Below, piece by piece: positions 1 to 12,200 of a stretch of DNA of 64,000 nt. Each line of letters starts with the position of its first letter. Position 1 is the first letter of the stretch. Origin of the DNA: Liquidambar formosana (Eukaryota; Streptophyta; Magnoliopsida; Saxifragales; Altingiaceae). The DNA lies in NCBI GenBank assembly GCA_039720395.1, contig CM077831.1, positions 34,321,067-34,385,066 of the forward strand, given 5' to 3'. The position numbers were made by a program, and so were the translations under genes. The notes beneath the pieces were generated by a model, which was given only the letters and a program-made list of their open reading frames with translations, made no database searches and was not told where the DNA came from.

Positions 1-1956
1 CCACATGTCATTTTTTGGTAATTTGAGTATAACTGTCTTATTCAAGCAAAAAAGAGAATTGCAGTCTCTTGTTTTTATCTAACTCTTACCCCAAAAAAAA
101 AAAAAAAAAAAGGGATTGGTTGAATGATTGTGAGGCTATCTTAATGAGTGGTCATCTGAAGCATTTCAACTAAGTGGTATTTTCTATATGTTGGTAGTAA
201 ATGTCCACCTTGTATTTGACCAGATTGGCATGCTTATAAGAAGGTTCTTGGTTTCAAATCTGCACCAATCCTACACATATTAGTAGTCAACAACATATTG
301 AAAATTAAGACTCTGATGATAGAACTGTAAATCTGTTTTAGAGTAGTAATGAAATAGAAATGGTGGATGAAAACCATGAGGTAGGCTCTAATCTTTGGGA
401 AAGTATAGGGGTTGTGAGGTATGTATTCCCATTTAATATTATAGGGTGCATGGTTGTTATTTTTTTGACTTGATGTGAAAATTGGTTTGAACTCTTTTGG
501 AGCTTTGAGGTTCAATACCACTATTTGAAAGATTACTTGTAATATACCCCAATATATCTGTCTACATTCTCATGGGAGATGCTTCCTTACTATTGGTAAG
601 CTGCCCAAGAAAATGACTTAAGATCCCTTTACAAAAGTAACTAACTGGGAGCATCACCTCAAACGTAAAGAATGATAAAAATGGGTGGTACTTAAAAGCT
701 TTTTTTATTATTTATTTTTTTCCTTAGTTCTTTTCTTGGACCAGACAGTGGTTCGTGTATATAACTATAACTATATATATATATATATTTGTGATGTCAT
801 ATGGAGGAACTCCGTGTTAGCTATATTTCCATAACAATTTGTAAGGACATTTTGATAGTTGAAGCTCTTATTTTCCTTCTAAATATGTTTCAAGTACTTT
901 GACTATTTTCCTTTCAGGAAACTAAGATATTGGCATTATCAAAATAAATACATTGTTTTCTTCATCAAAAGAAAAAAATATGTTGTTTTATGGTCGGTTG
1001 TCTTAAGATGTAGCCACTTGAATAAAGAACTAGTTGGTTCACACATGCGTTGCATGTGAATTTTTTTGAGTTAAATTATTTTTTTTCAATAATGATAATA
1101 ATTTTTTAAATTTAATAATTTTATCGTGCCTTTGCATAAGATGAAAGCACTTTGATTACTTAATCCTTTACTTCTTTTGATATAATTACTATTTTTTTTT
1201 TCATTATCTTTCCCAAATCATAGTGCTTAAAATTATCTTTGAAACTTCATTGTACATAGGTTCTTTGAAGGTTTTGTGAAACTTTCAATGCTGAAACAAA
1301 AGGCTCTTTCTTTCACTTTGTCTCTTTCTCCAATCAAAACATATTTATGCCATAGTTGAAAGATTTAATAGCAAATTATTAGTACATTAGTCTTACAAAA
1401 ATCAAAACCAAGACTTGCGCAGCTTTACAAATCCTATGGACATGCCATCCTTTTTTTTTATGATGTACTACAATCTACACCCCTCGCGTAGATTCATGCC
1501 ACAGAAGCTAACTCAAGTTCTTAATAAGGCCTACACTACCACCTTTAAAAAATCTAGTATTTATGGGATTGGGAGGTTCTCATTTTATTTATGAGTAAAG
1601 TAGTCTTTGATATATATGTATTGGAAAAACATAGGAGAAAACAGATACTCCATGTGGGATCAAAATCAAGACTTACACAAATCCAGAACTTCTATTGGTC
1701 TTTGATTAAAATAATAATATTCCTAATATTTACATGTTTAGGATTTTTTTTTCCCTTTTCAAAATTTGGTATTTATGGGATCAGGATGTTATCATTTTAT
1801 TTATGAGTAAATTAGTTTTTGATGATTTTTTTTATTTGGGAAACGATAGGAGAACACATATAACTTACATAGGGTCTGAAACCAAAGACTTTTGCAAACC
1901 TTAAAGCGACAGATTAATAAACTCAAGGACCATTGATTTTTCATTAAAAAATAATA

Positions 1957-2224
1957 CTCCCTCCATCCCGTAAAAATAGGCTACGTTTGACAAAAAACGA
2001 AGTTTAAGAAAATGTAATCATTATATTGACTTGTCATTGATTAAGTTCCATCTTTCCAAAAATACCCTTATCTTTTTTGTATTGGGTTTTGTGTTGAATG
2101 TAAATATTGAAATAATGAAGGGTATAAGAAACTTAAAAAAATACGATTTGATTTTTTAAAGTGGCCAAATATTTTGGGACAAAAAAAGTTAAAAATTTGA
2201 AATACCTTATTTGGACGAAGGGAG
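1957..2224. mobile_element. Stowaway-type MITE (Tc1/mariner) inside the Helitron
   Basis: The 268-bp element has the hallmark terminal inverted repeat CTCCCTCCATCCC at the left and its degenerate complement (GGACGAAGGGAG) at the right, flanked on both sides by the TA target duplication. The interior is AT-rich and non-coding. The orthologous insertion lies at 61018-61286. Confidence 0.85.
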
Positions 2225-2911
2225 TACTCGTTTTTACGTATTGCCTTGACAAGTTGGCATCATGACTTTACTCCATGATGTTAAATTTTTCTGACAGTTG
2301 CTAATCTAGTTGAATCTAGATGGCTATGATGAGAAGATGACTTTTTGGTAATTGCCTCCAAATATAATGCCAAATAAAGTTTGTTTGTCAACTTATTAAA
2401 TATTAAATATCAACATGGTACAAATTGACTGCCAATATCTTCTGTTTAGTACTACATTTGGAAGTGATAACTAAAACGTCATTTAGCTGGTTCTCTTTTC
2501 GGCTTCGCCCCTCATGTCCGATCATCCGTTTTTTCCTAGCAACTTTTTCTCACATCAAAAGTTCAGAACCATTTTCTATATCTCTCTCTCTCTCTCTTCC
2601 CCATGTTATCATAGATCCAGATCAAATTAGGTGATCCTAGCTCTGTTATCACTTACCCCTCTCTCTCTCTACGTCATCTCCATTTACTACAATAATCCAT
2701 TTGGGTAAACCCATTGTCTTTGTCTCTCTCGCACATACCCTTATCAGGCGGTGTGTTTCTTTCTCTAGCTAGTTTCTCACTCATTCTCTGTCTTTCTTTC
2801 CTTTTTTTCTTTTACCTTATTCTCTATGTATTTGTTTTGATTGCGAATTTGCAATCCATTGTCTGTAACTTTTTCTCATCTCTATTTCTTTATCAGTCTC
2901 TCACCCATTTT

Positions 2912-2914
<3 letters not shown>

Positions 2915-2944
<30 letters not shown>
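2915..2944. repeat. (CT)n microsatellite in pyrimidine-rich Helitron block
   Basis: An uninterrupted run of CT dinucleotides about 30 bases long lies inside a 400-base pyrimidine-rich stretch (2570-2960). The stretch is missing from the right copy of the Helitron. Confidence 0.8.
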
Positions 2945-2947
<3 letters not shown>

Positions 2948-3238
2948 CTCACACACACTATCATCTGGCCGTGAATCGCATGTTTAGGTCTATGCCTTTG
3001 ATGATTATCGATTGGTTTCCTTAATGGTCTGCCTATATGGTTTGGATCCTCGTCGGTTGGTTTCCTTGATGGTGTTTAGGTTGACAATTACAAGGTCTAT
3101 GGGTCTTGATCGCCACCGATCAATGCTGCACTAATAAATGTCATCAATCTATGGGTTTTTATCTAAGGTATGTCTTATACATTTTTCTCAAATTACCATT
3201 ATTTAAAACAAAATAAAAAAACTATGATTTGATTTCGA

Positions 3239-3272
<34 letters not shown>

Positions 3273-4851
3273 CTTCATCGATGCGTGGTGGATCATTGCT
3301 TGTTATTTTATTTTTTTGGGCCTGTACATTTTTTTTTTTTTTTGTTAAATGATTTTGAACCTTATTGTTTTTTTTTTTGGGGGGGGGGGTTGTGATCTAA
3401 GTTATTTTATTTTATTTTTGTTTTGTTTTGTTTGGTATTTTGGGTTTGCAGGTAGATATTGCAAAGTTTCATGAACCTCACGATTTGATAGGGACTTTTT
3501 TTGGTAGTTCATTAGACCTTCCATTTTTATTTTCTTTTTTTCTTGTGCATTCGTTAATGGTTTTTTTTTTTTTTTTTTTGGGAAGGGGGGTTTTGTTTTG
3601 TTTTTGTTTAAGCTTGTTTCTTTTTTAATTTTCCTTCAATTGAATCGTCTTTGATTCTCCTGTTTTTCTTGGTAATTTGACTTGATTATTTTCAAAAATC
3701 AGCGATTATATATAAATTCTCAACAAAATATGAAAATTATGGAACAGCAGCAATTTAAAAGTTCAATAATGCAATTCAAGTTTTTTCTGATATGAGAATC
3801 CTTAGAAAATAATCAAAGATTATATGTGCTATTCAAAACTTTACTTATGTAATTCAAGTTTTTTTTTTTTTTTTTTTGGCCTCTTTATCTGGATTTTCAT
3901 TTATTTTTGTTCAAGCATGCGTCTTTTTATTTTCATTTAACTGATTCGTCTTTGATTCTTTTCTTTTTCTTGCTAATTTTGCAATTCAAATAGAGATTTA
4001 AAAGTCCGATCATGCAATGGAGGCAGAGATTTAAATGTTTATGTAGGCAGAGATTTAAATGTTTAAACATAATTTGTATATATGAGTCAAGTTTATTCAA
4101 AACTACATACCAGACAAAGCACCAGAAGAAAGGAGACGCAATAAAGGCACATAGAAGACACAGAAGAAAGAAGCAGTAGTTGTTCTTTCCTATGTTAGGG
4201 TTTTATGATTTTTATAATGTGTTTCTATTTGTATTTATATGTTAACATTGTTAGGGTTTTACAAATTATAGTTTCCGTTTGCTTAGAATTCCTATTTGGG
4301 TTTGGTTTTATTTAATTATTATATGAATTATAGTTTCCTTAGAATTCTTATTAAGGTATGTGTTTTATATTGCTATATTTCCTATATATGCAAAAGGGTA
4401 GTTGTGTATTTAAAAATTAAAATAAGGGTATATTAATCAATCAAAAGTTTTTTTCACATTCATCTTTTTATAGGTAGTATATATATATATATATATTTTA
4501 ATAATCAAAATTGTTAACGAAAGATTAAAAACTTTTTAGATATACATCCAGAATTATTTTTTTTCTTACATAAAATTGAATATTTAAAGAGTTTACACTC
4601 ATATATATTATCATGCAACTTGATAGTTGTTCTAGGGAAAAATTTTTTAGTAAAAATCTAATTTTAATTTGTTAAGAGTTTGAGTTAAAATCTAACTTTC
4701 ATTTGTTACCAAATGATAAGAATGTTTACTATATGTTTCAATTAAAAAAAGGGTAGATATATATTTTTCTAAAAAAATAAGGATATATTGGTCGTTCAAA
4801 AGTTTTTCTGAAATTCAGCCTTTTATAGATATAGATAGATATAGATATAGA

Positions 4852-5189
4852 CAGGGGCGGAGTCAAGATTTATCTCCAATGGGGGCACTGTGCTATGATT
4901 CTGTGAAGTGAGAATTGAGAACTAAAAGCTAAGGAAAGCATTTTTTTTGAAAAAATTATTTTTTAGTAATCATTTTTCAATTTAATACCAAAAAAAGGAT
5001 ACTATTGTCAACTTATTACAAATTGACTATAAATATGATTTAAAATGACTACTATCTTTCTCTTCTTGGCATTATGTTGAGAAATAGTCATCAAATAGTA
5101 ATATTCTCAAAAAAAAAAAAAAAAAAAAACCCTTTGTTGAGCCAGTGGGGGCACGTGCCCCCAAAAGCCCTCCCCTGCCTCCGCCCATG
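4852..5189. mobile_element. Small non-autonomous hAT element
   Basis: The 338-bp element runs from CAGGGGCGGAG to CTCCGCCCATG; the inverted ends differ at one position near the tip. It is flanked by an 8-bp direct repeat gatataga (4844-4851 and 5190-5197). The flank is itself a GATATA repeat, which weakens the TSD. Subterminal TGGGGGCAC/GTGCCCCCA sequences lie at both ends and an A-run precedes the right end. There is no coding capacity. Confidence 0.75.
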
Positions 5190-5204
5190 GATATAGATAT
5201 AGAT

Positions 5205-6808
5205 GTTTATCCTTTCATCTTGGGAGTCTTGAAAAATACCACCCAGAGTCATTAGAAACTCCACTCTGTTTTCATGCGGGTGTGTGCGCAGGGTGTGTTT
5301 TCGGTGTGCCCAATGTCTTGCATTGTTTGTAAGCGTGCACTTGCAGTTATTTGACTGTGCGAGCTAGTTTGTGTATGCATCTGTGCAAATGTGCTTATGG
5401 CGACCCGTGTTTACTGTGTGTGCCCCCTGTCCATGTGTGCATTGTGGAATTGGATTGAAAATACCTAATTGTTCGGCTGCTGATGGATTAAATACTATGT
5501 AAATTGTCTCTGCATGCTCCCATTGTATCGGTGGGTGTGCCTCCGAGCGTTGAGCTAAAGCATTTTGGCGCTCAAACCGCTCTAAAGTTGATAGGAGAAC
5601 AACAATCAAAACAATTCCAGTCAAAATTGAGAATGCAAAACCCCATTATATGTATATAATTTTGATTTCTAGCTCTTGTTAGTTGTAAGTTATTGCATGA
5701 TAAGGTGCTATTTTGCGTCAATTTCCTCCGCGTCTCCATGCACATGTCATTTTTTGGTAATTTGAGTATAACTGTCTTATTCATGCAAAAAAGAGAATTG
5801 TAGTCTCTTGTTTTTATCCAACTCTTACCCTCCCCCCCCCCCCCCAAAAAAAAAAAGAAAAAGAAAAAAAAGAAAAAAGGGATTGGTTGAATGATTGTGA
5901 AGCTATCTTAAGGAGTGGTCATCTAAAGCATTTCAACTAAGTGGTATTTTCTATATGTTGGTAGTTTATGTCCACCTCGATCGTATTTGGCCAGATTGGC
6001 ATGCTTCTAAGAAGGTTCTTGGTTTCAAATCTGCACCAATCCTACACATATTAGTAGTTAACAACATGTAGAAAATTAAGACTCGGATGCTAGAACTGGA
6101 AATCTGTTTAAGAGTATTAATGAAATAGAAATGGTGGATGAGGACCATGAGGTAGGCTTAATCTTTGGGAAAGTATAGGGGTTGTGAGGTATGTATTCCC
6201 ATTCAATATTATAGGGCGCATGGTTGTTATTTTTTTGACTTTCTGTGAAAATTGGTTTGAACTCTTATGGAGCTTTGAGGTTCAATACCACTATTTGAAA
6301 GATTACTTGTAAAATACCCCGATATATCTGTCTACAGTTCTCATGGGAGATGCTTCCTTACTTTTGGTAAGCTGCCCAAGAAAATGACTTAAGATCCCTT
6401 TACACAAGTAACTAACTGGGAGCCTGACCTCAACTGTAAAGAATGATAAAAATGGGTGGTACTTAAAGCTTTTTTTTATTATTTATTTTTTGCCTTAGTT
6501 CTTTTCTTGGACCAGACAGTGGTTAATTTGTGTATATAACTATATAACTATATATATATATATATATCTGTGGTGTCATATGGAGGAAATCCGTGTTAGC
6601 TATATTTCCATAACAATTTGTAAGGACATTTTGATAGTTGAAGCTCTTATTTTCCGTCTAAATATGTTTCAAGTACTTTGACTATTTTCCTTTTAGGAAA
6701 CCAAGATATTGCACTATCAAAATAAATACGTTGTTTTCTTCATCAAAAGAAAAAAAATATGTTGTTTAATGGTCGGTTGTCTTCAGTTATAGCCATTTGA
6801 GTAAAGAA
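5205..6808 (+). repeat. Second copy of the 5' part of CALS3 intron 1 (Helitron-free)
   Basis: This block is near-identical to about 58540-60091 in the right copy and its second part (about 5740-6808) to about 1-1029. Homology starts roughly 190 bases downstream of the exon 1 donor of the right copy, so exon 1 itself was not duplicated here. It ends at the empty Helitron site and continues into the exon 2 side of the intron. A run of 13 C followed by A-rich sequence (5832-5878) is specific to this copy. Confidence 0.85.
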
Positions 6809-7125
6809 TATATATTTTATCCAACTATGAGCTCAAATTTTGAGTTGAAATGGTCGAAGGTTAAAAGTATGGATTAGGGATAGGAAAAGAACAATGCGGG
6901 CACTTAGCATCCTTTCCTAGATCCCCTTATAGGATTGATGATCACAAAAGTAGGCAATAACATCATGACATTAAATGCTTATAATTTTGAGGTAAAACAA
7001 ATATGAAAAAACATAAATTCTGGAACTATTTAATGATGAAAGAGGTTCTCTCATTCTCTAAAATATGAGAATGCACAAGCAAGAAAGTATTGACTATATG
7101 AACATTGAATCTTGTAATTACTCTT

Positions 7126-7610
7126 TTTTTTTTTTTTTTTTTTAATGAAGTATTGTATTAGGAAAGAAGGGGCAAAGCCCAAGTACATAACATATATACA
7201 AGTGCTAGCCAAAATTAAACAAAAAGAAAAGGCCCCAATCTATAGTTTTGACATATCTAAAAAGCAAACAAAAAAAGGTTGTGGTCATTAGTGTTACTAT
7301 GAAACCACTAAAAAAGGGTCTTGATAAAAAAGGGCTTGAGCTCTATGATAGAAGTTTCTTTATCCTCAAAAGTTCTAAAATTCCTTTCTCTCCAAAGGCA
7401 CCAAAAAAGTGCGTGAGGAGCCATGTTTCATACCACCTTTGCCCTTTTGTTCACCGTCTTAGTCTGCCAACCTGAAAGAAGATTGTGAGAGTGTGAAGGC
7501 ATGACCCAATGAATTCCAAAAAAATTAAGGATAAACATCTAAAGACTCCACTCCACATGACAATGAAGGAAGAGATGATCCAGCGATTCTGCTGCTTCTT
7601 TGCACAATTA
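7126..7610 (-). mobile_element. 5'-truncated LINE 3' end, antisense
   Basis: It begins with a T-run (the poly(A) tail read backwards) followed by the complement of a plant L1-type 3' end (GGGCAAAGCCCAAGTACATA). It is flanked by the 11-bp direct repeat taattactctt at 7115-7125 and 7611-7621. The right gene copy carries the empty site at about 63306-63316, so this insertion postdates the duplication. No usable coding sequence remains. Confidence 0.85.
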
Positions 7611-7701
7611 TAATTACTCTTGTCCAAAATATGAAATCTTATAGCCTGTAGTATGATGATATTGGTTTTTTGTGTCTTTTCCTTGAAGTTTATTTACTTA
7701 A

Positions 7702-8920
7702 GGGTGGTGATTTTGCCACATCAAAAAACACTTCTTCCATAGCAGTTCAGATATATTTTAATGAACGGACCATTTCTTTTTTCTCCCCTTCCTCTCTTTT
7801 GGGTCTCCCCTTTCACCCACCTTGTCTGCAACATAAAATAAATAAAAATTAGAGAAGAAGGGGATAATGGCGGAAGGATCTTTTTTTTTTGGGCCGGGGG
7901 GGGGGGGGAGTGTGGGGTGTTGGGGTTTGCAGTTGGCTGCAGAGAAAGAAAAGAAAAAGGAAACAAATGTAGGAATAGAAGGAAAAGGGTTTGGTTCAGC
8001 CACCCCACCCTATATGCGCTGACAGTAAGAGGGGGGGCAATGGAGCCCAAGATGCAGAAACCCAAATGATGATGGAGGAGTCTTCGAAGCTCAGCTCCGA
8101 CATCAAACCATGAAATTTTGTCACGGATGTGTCCATTTCGCGGGCGCGTTCACGCAAGATGCAGAAACCCATTCCGCCGGCAAGTTTTACTGAAATGGCA
8201 TTTTTTTCTAATCTCGTTTTTCCTGAGGTAGCCATGGCCAGCGATGAAGAGGTCTTTTTTTTTTTTTCTTTTGGTAAGTGAGTGATGAAGAGGTTAGCAA
8301 GTGTCCATTTTGGGCGATCTGGCGAATGCTTAGCGATGAAGAGGTTGGCTGAACTCACCTCCATTTCCCTCTCTCATCCCAACCAGTTTGTAGAATAATT
8401 AAATAATATTTATTATTATAAACCAAAAAAAAAAAAAAAACAGAACTTACCCTTTAGATCTCTCAAACTTTCTCCCACTTCCCCTTTTCTTTAATCTGCC
8501 ATGTCTCACAAAGGGAAAAATAAAGTTAGAATATAGATTAGAGAAGTGCACCAGATTTGTATGGAGTAAATAAATTTATAGTGGCTGATGATCTAGCAGC
8601 GGATGCCGGTCGCACAAGCCGCAAAGGAAGAGGAGAGCCACATGGTAATGGCTTCTCTCAAGTTTGGAGAGCACTCAGCAAGCTATGATCAAGCTGAAAA
8701 ATCATGTCCTCCAACATCCTTCTCCTTCTAGTCTTGATCTTTTGCTTTCCCCTCTCTCTATTTTCTCTAATCTGTATTTATTTTTCAGGTTGCAGACGGA
8801 AGGGTGAGAGGGAGGATCGAGAGAGAAGAGGGGAGAGAAAAGGGAAAAATGGTCCAATCGTTAAAATATATCTAAATTGCTGTGGAAATAGTGTTTTTTG
8901 CTCTGGCAATATTTCCACCC
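7702..8920. mobile_element. Non-autonomous Mutator-like element (MULE)
   Basis: The 1219-bp element has terminal inverted repeats of about 70 bases: left GGGTGGTGATTTTGCCA, right complement GGGTGGAAATATTGCCA, with similarity continuing inward past AAAAAACACT. It is flanked by 9-bp direct repeats (tttacttaa 7693-7701, tatacttaa 8921-8929) with one mismatch. The right gene copy has the empty site at about 63385-63395. The interior is more GC-rich than its surroundings, carries a duplicated CAAGATGCAGAAACCCA motif (8050, 8156) and a 122-codon minus-strand frame (8364-7996) that I do not recognise; a captured gene fragment is possible but unproven. Confidence 0.85.
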
Positions 8921-9270
8921 TATACTTAATTTCAATATACTGTTGGTTCTTATAATGTTATTAACTGTTTTATCTATCCTTGTTGAGTCTAGAAATAGTG
9001 GTTGGATGGATGATCCTCTCATCTATCATTAAGAGTAATGGTAACTCGAAAGTACTTGCATTTTGACCTTCATTTGTCTGATTAATCATCTTTTTTTTTT
9101 TTTTTTTCTTTTTTTGCTGTGTTACCAGCTTGCTACTTGTCTATCTTTTATTATTGTGGATTTTTTTTTCCTCAAATGTAATTTTTCTGTTACAGTACTT
9201 TCTCATTATTTTCTTTGAAATAGTCTCTCGATTATGAATTTCAATTCATAAATGGAGTTTTTGGACGTAG

Positions 9271-12200
9271 GTCGATTTTATGCCTTTGAGAAAGCTCTCA
9301 GGTTGGACCCAACTTCTAGTGGACGTGGTGTGCGTCAATTCAAAACTGCACTACTTCAGCGTTTAGAAAGGGTAAGCATCGTTATGTTCGTTTCATTAGA
9401 ATGACTGGATAAGTTATCATTAGTTTGTTTTCTTCTTCAGCTGGGGAGTCCCCATAAGCATGTTTTCTACGGTAAGGGGTAAGGGGTAAGGGGTAAGGGG
9501 TAAGGCTTTTTAGTCATTGGGAGGTAGCGAATATTTGGTTGAGATTTTCCCTCCAACCTTGGCTTGGAGTTCATTTTCTCCACTGTTGGCTAAATTATGG
9601 ACTTTGATGCCCATAATTGTGTTGGTTGGTTTGGATATGGCAATTATAGTTCACAAGGGCTAAAAGCTTAGCTTTTAAAAAGGTGAAAATGTGAGGCCCT
9701 TCCCTAGAAATCTATGTCTTTGTTGTTCAAATTGAACCATTTAACTATAAGAAATTTGCCTCATAACTGTTATTGTGATTGACTACTAACTTTTCTAAAA
9801 GTTATTGGTGAAACAACACTCACTAATGCAGTGATGCTTACAGTCCTTTATATTGTTTGTTATTGTCTCTTGTTAGTTTTTAATATTTCTTAAACTGCTT
9901 GTGTTTATATGTTTCAGGACAATGATCTGACTTTGATGGGAAGGGTAAAAAAGAGTGACGCACTTGAAATGCAGAGCTTTTATCAGCATTACTACAAAAA
10001 ATATACCCAAGCTTTGCAAAAGTGCTGCCAATAGATCTGATGCTGATCGGTGAGTTCCCTGAAAGATAATGCATGGTATGATTGGAAATTGTTACTGTTT
10101 CTGTTTGACAGCTAATTTTCTGTATTAATTCAGTGCACAGCTTACCAAAGCGTATCAAACTGCTAATGCTCTCTTTGAGGTTTTGAAGGCTGTTAATCTT
10201 ACACAATCTATGGAAGTTGATCGTGAGGTGAAACAAAATTACATTTTTATGACTTGTATCTTTGAAGCTATTTTTAACATTTCATATGATGTGAATTTCT
10301 GTGGATCCCCAACCAGAACTTTCATTGGCTACTAGTTGTTAGCTTGCATATATGACTACTATCATAATGATTAATGTTTGTATAGATTTTGGAAACTCAT
10401 GATAAAGTTGCTGAAAAGACAGAGATTTACGTTCCGTACAATATTCTTCCTCTTGATCCTGATAGTGCAAATCAGGCAATTATGAGATACCCTGAGGTTT
10501 GTTTCCAACTTGCACACTTGTCTGGACTTTCGTGTATGTCTCTCATTCTCACTTTAGCCCTTTTTGTAATTATCATTAAATAATTTTGTTGGCTTGTGTT
10601 AATTTGCAGATCCAAGCCGCTGTTTTTGCTCTTCGTAATACCACAGGCCTTCCATGGCCCAAGGATTACAAGAAGAAAAAAGATGAAGATATTCTGGATT
10701 GGCTTCAGGCAATGTTTAGATTTCAGGTAAATAGTCTAACTAGTTCTTGGATTAATGTATTTGAAATACATTACTCGAATATCATGAAGAGCCACTTGTA
10801 TTGATTCTTTTCACGCTTGAGTGTTGGTTATATGTTTAACTAATTTGCAGAAGGATAACGTGGCAAATCAAAGGGAGCACCTGATTCTACTACTTGCAAA
10901 TGTGCACATACGGCAGTTTCCAAAGCCTGATCAGCAACCTAAGGTATGTCCTATTGGTGAAATTCGTTCTCTCTTTTCGGACACTTAGATGTCAATTTTT
11001 CTTTTCATCTTTTGAAACCAAGTTGGGCAGTTCACCACCATTTTTTATGCTTCCATCACCACCTCCTCCACTGCTATTACCACAGAACCTTATCATCACC
11101 ATGACTGCCTCCTCCACTGCCAACACCACCACCGCTATCTCCACTACCACCACCAGGTTGTCACCACTGCAATGCACCTCCACTGGAATTGCCACTACAA
11201 TTGTTGATGCAGTCACCACCAGATCAAATTCAGTTTCACGCCAACTGCCTTCCACCACTGATATAAAATTATTAAAAGAAAAATTAGAAAGAACCTATAT
11301 TAGGTTGGTTTTGTTTATTATGTTGCTAAACTTTAGGAAAGGATTGGGAACATGCAATTAAGCTCCATGCAAAATTAGCTTTGAGGCAATTTGGATTTTG
11401 GATCATACAAAATTAGCTCTTCTTCGATCGTTAAGATTTTTGATGTGTTTCTTTGTAAAAAATTTATTAATACTAAAATCTCATGATTTCTGTGCAATTT
11501 TCATACCTGCATTGCTGTTCCAAGCACTTGAAATGTTTTGCTGCCTTCGCCATTGCAGAGACAGATCTGTTGGCCGATGAAAGACAAGTTCAATTTTTAG
11601 GAATAGTGAAAGCACTACTTTATTTTTAAGATATTGGAAAGTGAAGTAGGTCCAGTTGAGCCTCTATATGTACATGTATCTTGTAAAAGATCCCTTTATC
11701 TTCCTCTGACATACTTTGTGCATGTTTTTTGTGGCTTAGTTGGATGAGCGTGCATTGACAGAAGTGATGAAGAAACTTTTCAAGAACTACAAAAAGTGGT
11801 GCAGATACTTGGATCGCAAAAGTAGTCTTTGGTGAGGCTTCTCATACTTAACTGTTGATTGAAATAATAGAAGTCCACTTCCCAACTTGATCTCAACATC
11901 TTTCAACTTTGCTGGATCTGTTTATGTTTTGCATTTATCAAAGTGATTAGAGGCTATGGTGTTTCTGTGCGTCGTGTGCGATACCGATATCAGTCACAAA
12001 TAAAGTGTCTGTGTCTGGCATGGATATGAGATATGACTTGACAAGCTACAGAAGAGCTGGAATGGGATATAACTGTGGGGATGAAAAGGATTTGAGTGTC
12101 AAAGTAAATAAATAGGGGTTTGCTTGTTTCCTAGCTTGACTATAGTCTTTTTTCTTGGCTAATTCAAAGTGAAGTTTCATTTTCCAATATAAGCCTTTAA

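Larger units (their letters stand above)
1030..4480 (-). mobile_element. Non-autonomous Helitron in intron 1 (left copy)
   Basis: Read on the minus strand, the element starts near 4480 with the family start TCTATACTACCTATAAAAAG (eroded here into a TA repeat) and ends at 1030 with CTAG preceded by a short hairpin, CACATGC-aac-GCATGTG. It interrupts AAGAA/T; the uninterrupted site is preserved at 6808/6809. No Rep-helicase coding sequence is present, so it must have been moved in trans. It contains a Stowaway MITE (1957-2224), a pyrimidine-rich block (2570-2960) and several T/G homopolymers. The same insertion exists at 60092-62899, so it predates the gene duplication. Confidence 0.75.
1..9270 (+). 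other. Intron 1 of left CALS3 copy (partial), composite of two intron versions
   Basis: No exon is visible before the acceptor at 9270. Bases 1 to about 4480 align collinearly with 59073-62899 of the right-copy intron 1, including its Helitron. Bases about 5205-6808 align with about 58540-60091, so the segment already present at 1-1029 occurs a second time, now without the Helitron. Bases 6809-9270, minus two insertions, align with 62900-63730. The intron is thus a fusion or internal duplication of two allelic or paralogous versions. Short reading frames here are not coding. Between 4481 and 4851 lies AT-rich sequence ending in a diverged copy of the same Helitron terminus (about 4765-4840). 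Confidence 0.8.

Noticed and set aside
7996..8364. 122-codon minus-strand frame in the MULE as a gene
   Set aside because: No recognised family, located wholly inside a non-autonomous element in an intron; kept only as a possible captured fragment.
9471..9505. Interstitial telomere repeat
   Set aside because: The unit GGTAAGG is not the plant telomere unit TTTAGGG; it is a local minisatellite.
10894..11361. 155-codon plus-strand frame and overlapping Val-rich minus-strand frame
   Set aside because: They arise from a CAC/ACC-rich intron 7 and overlap the end of exon 7; composition artefacts.
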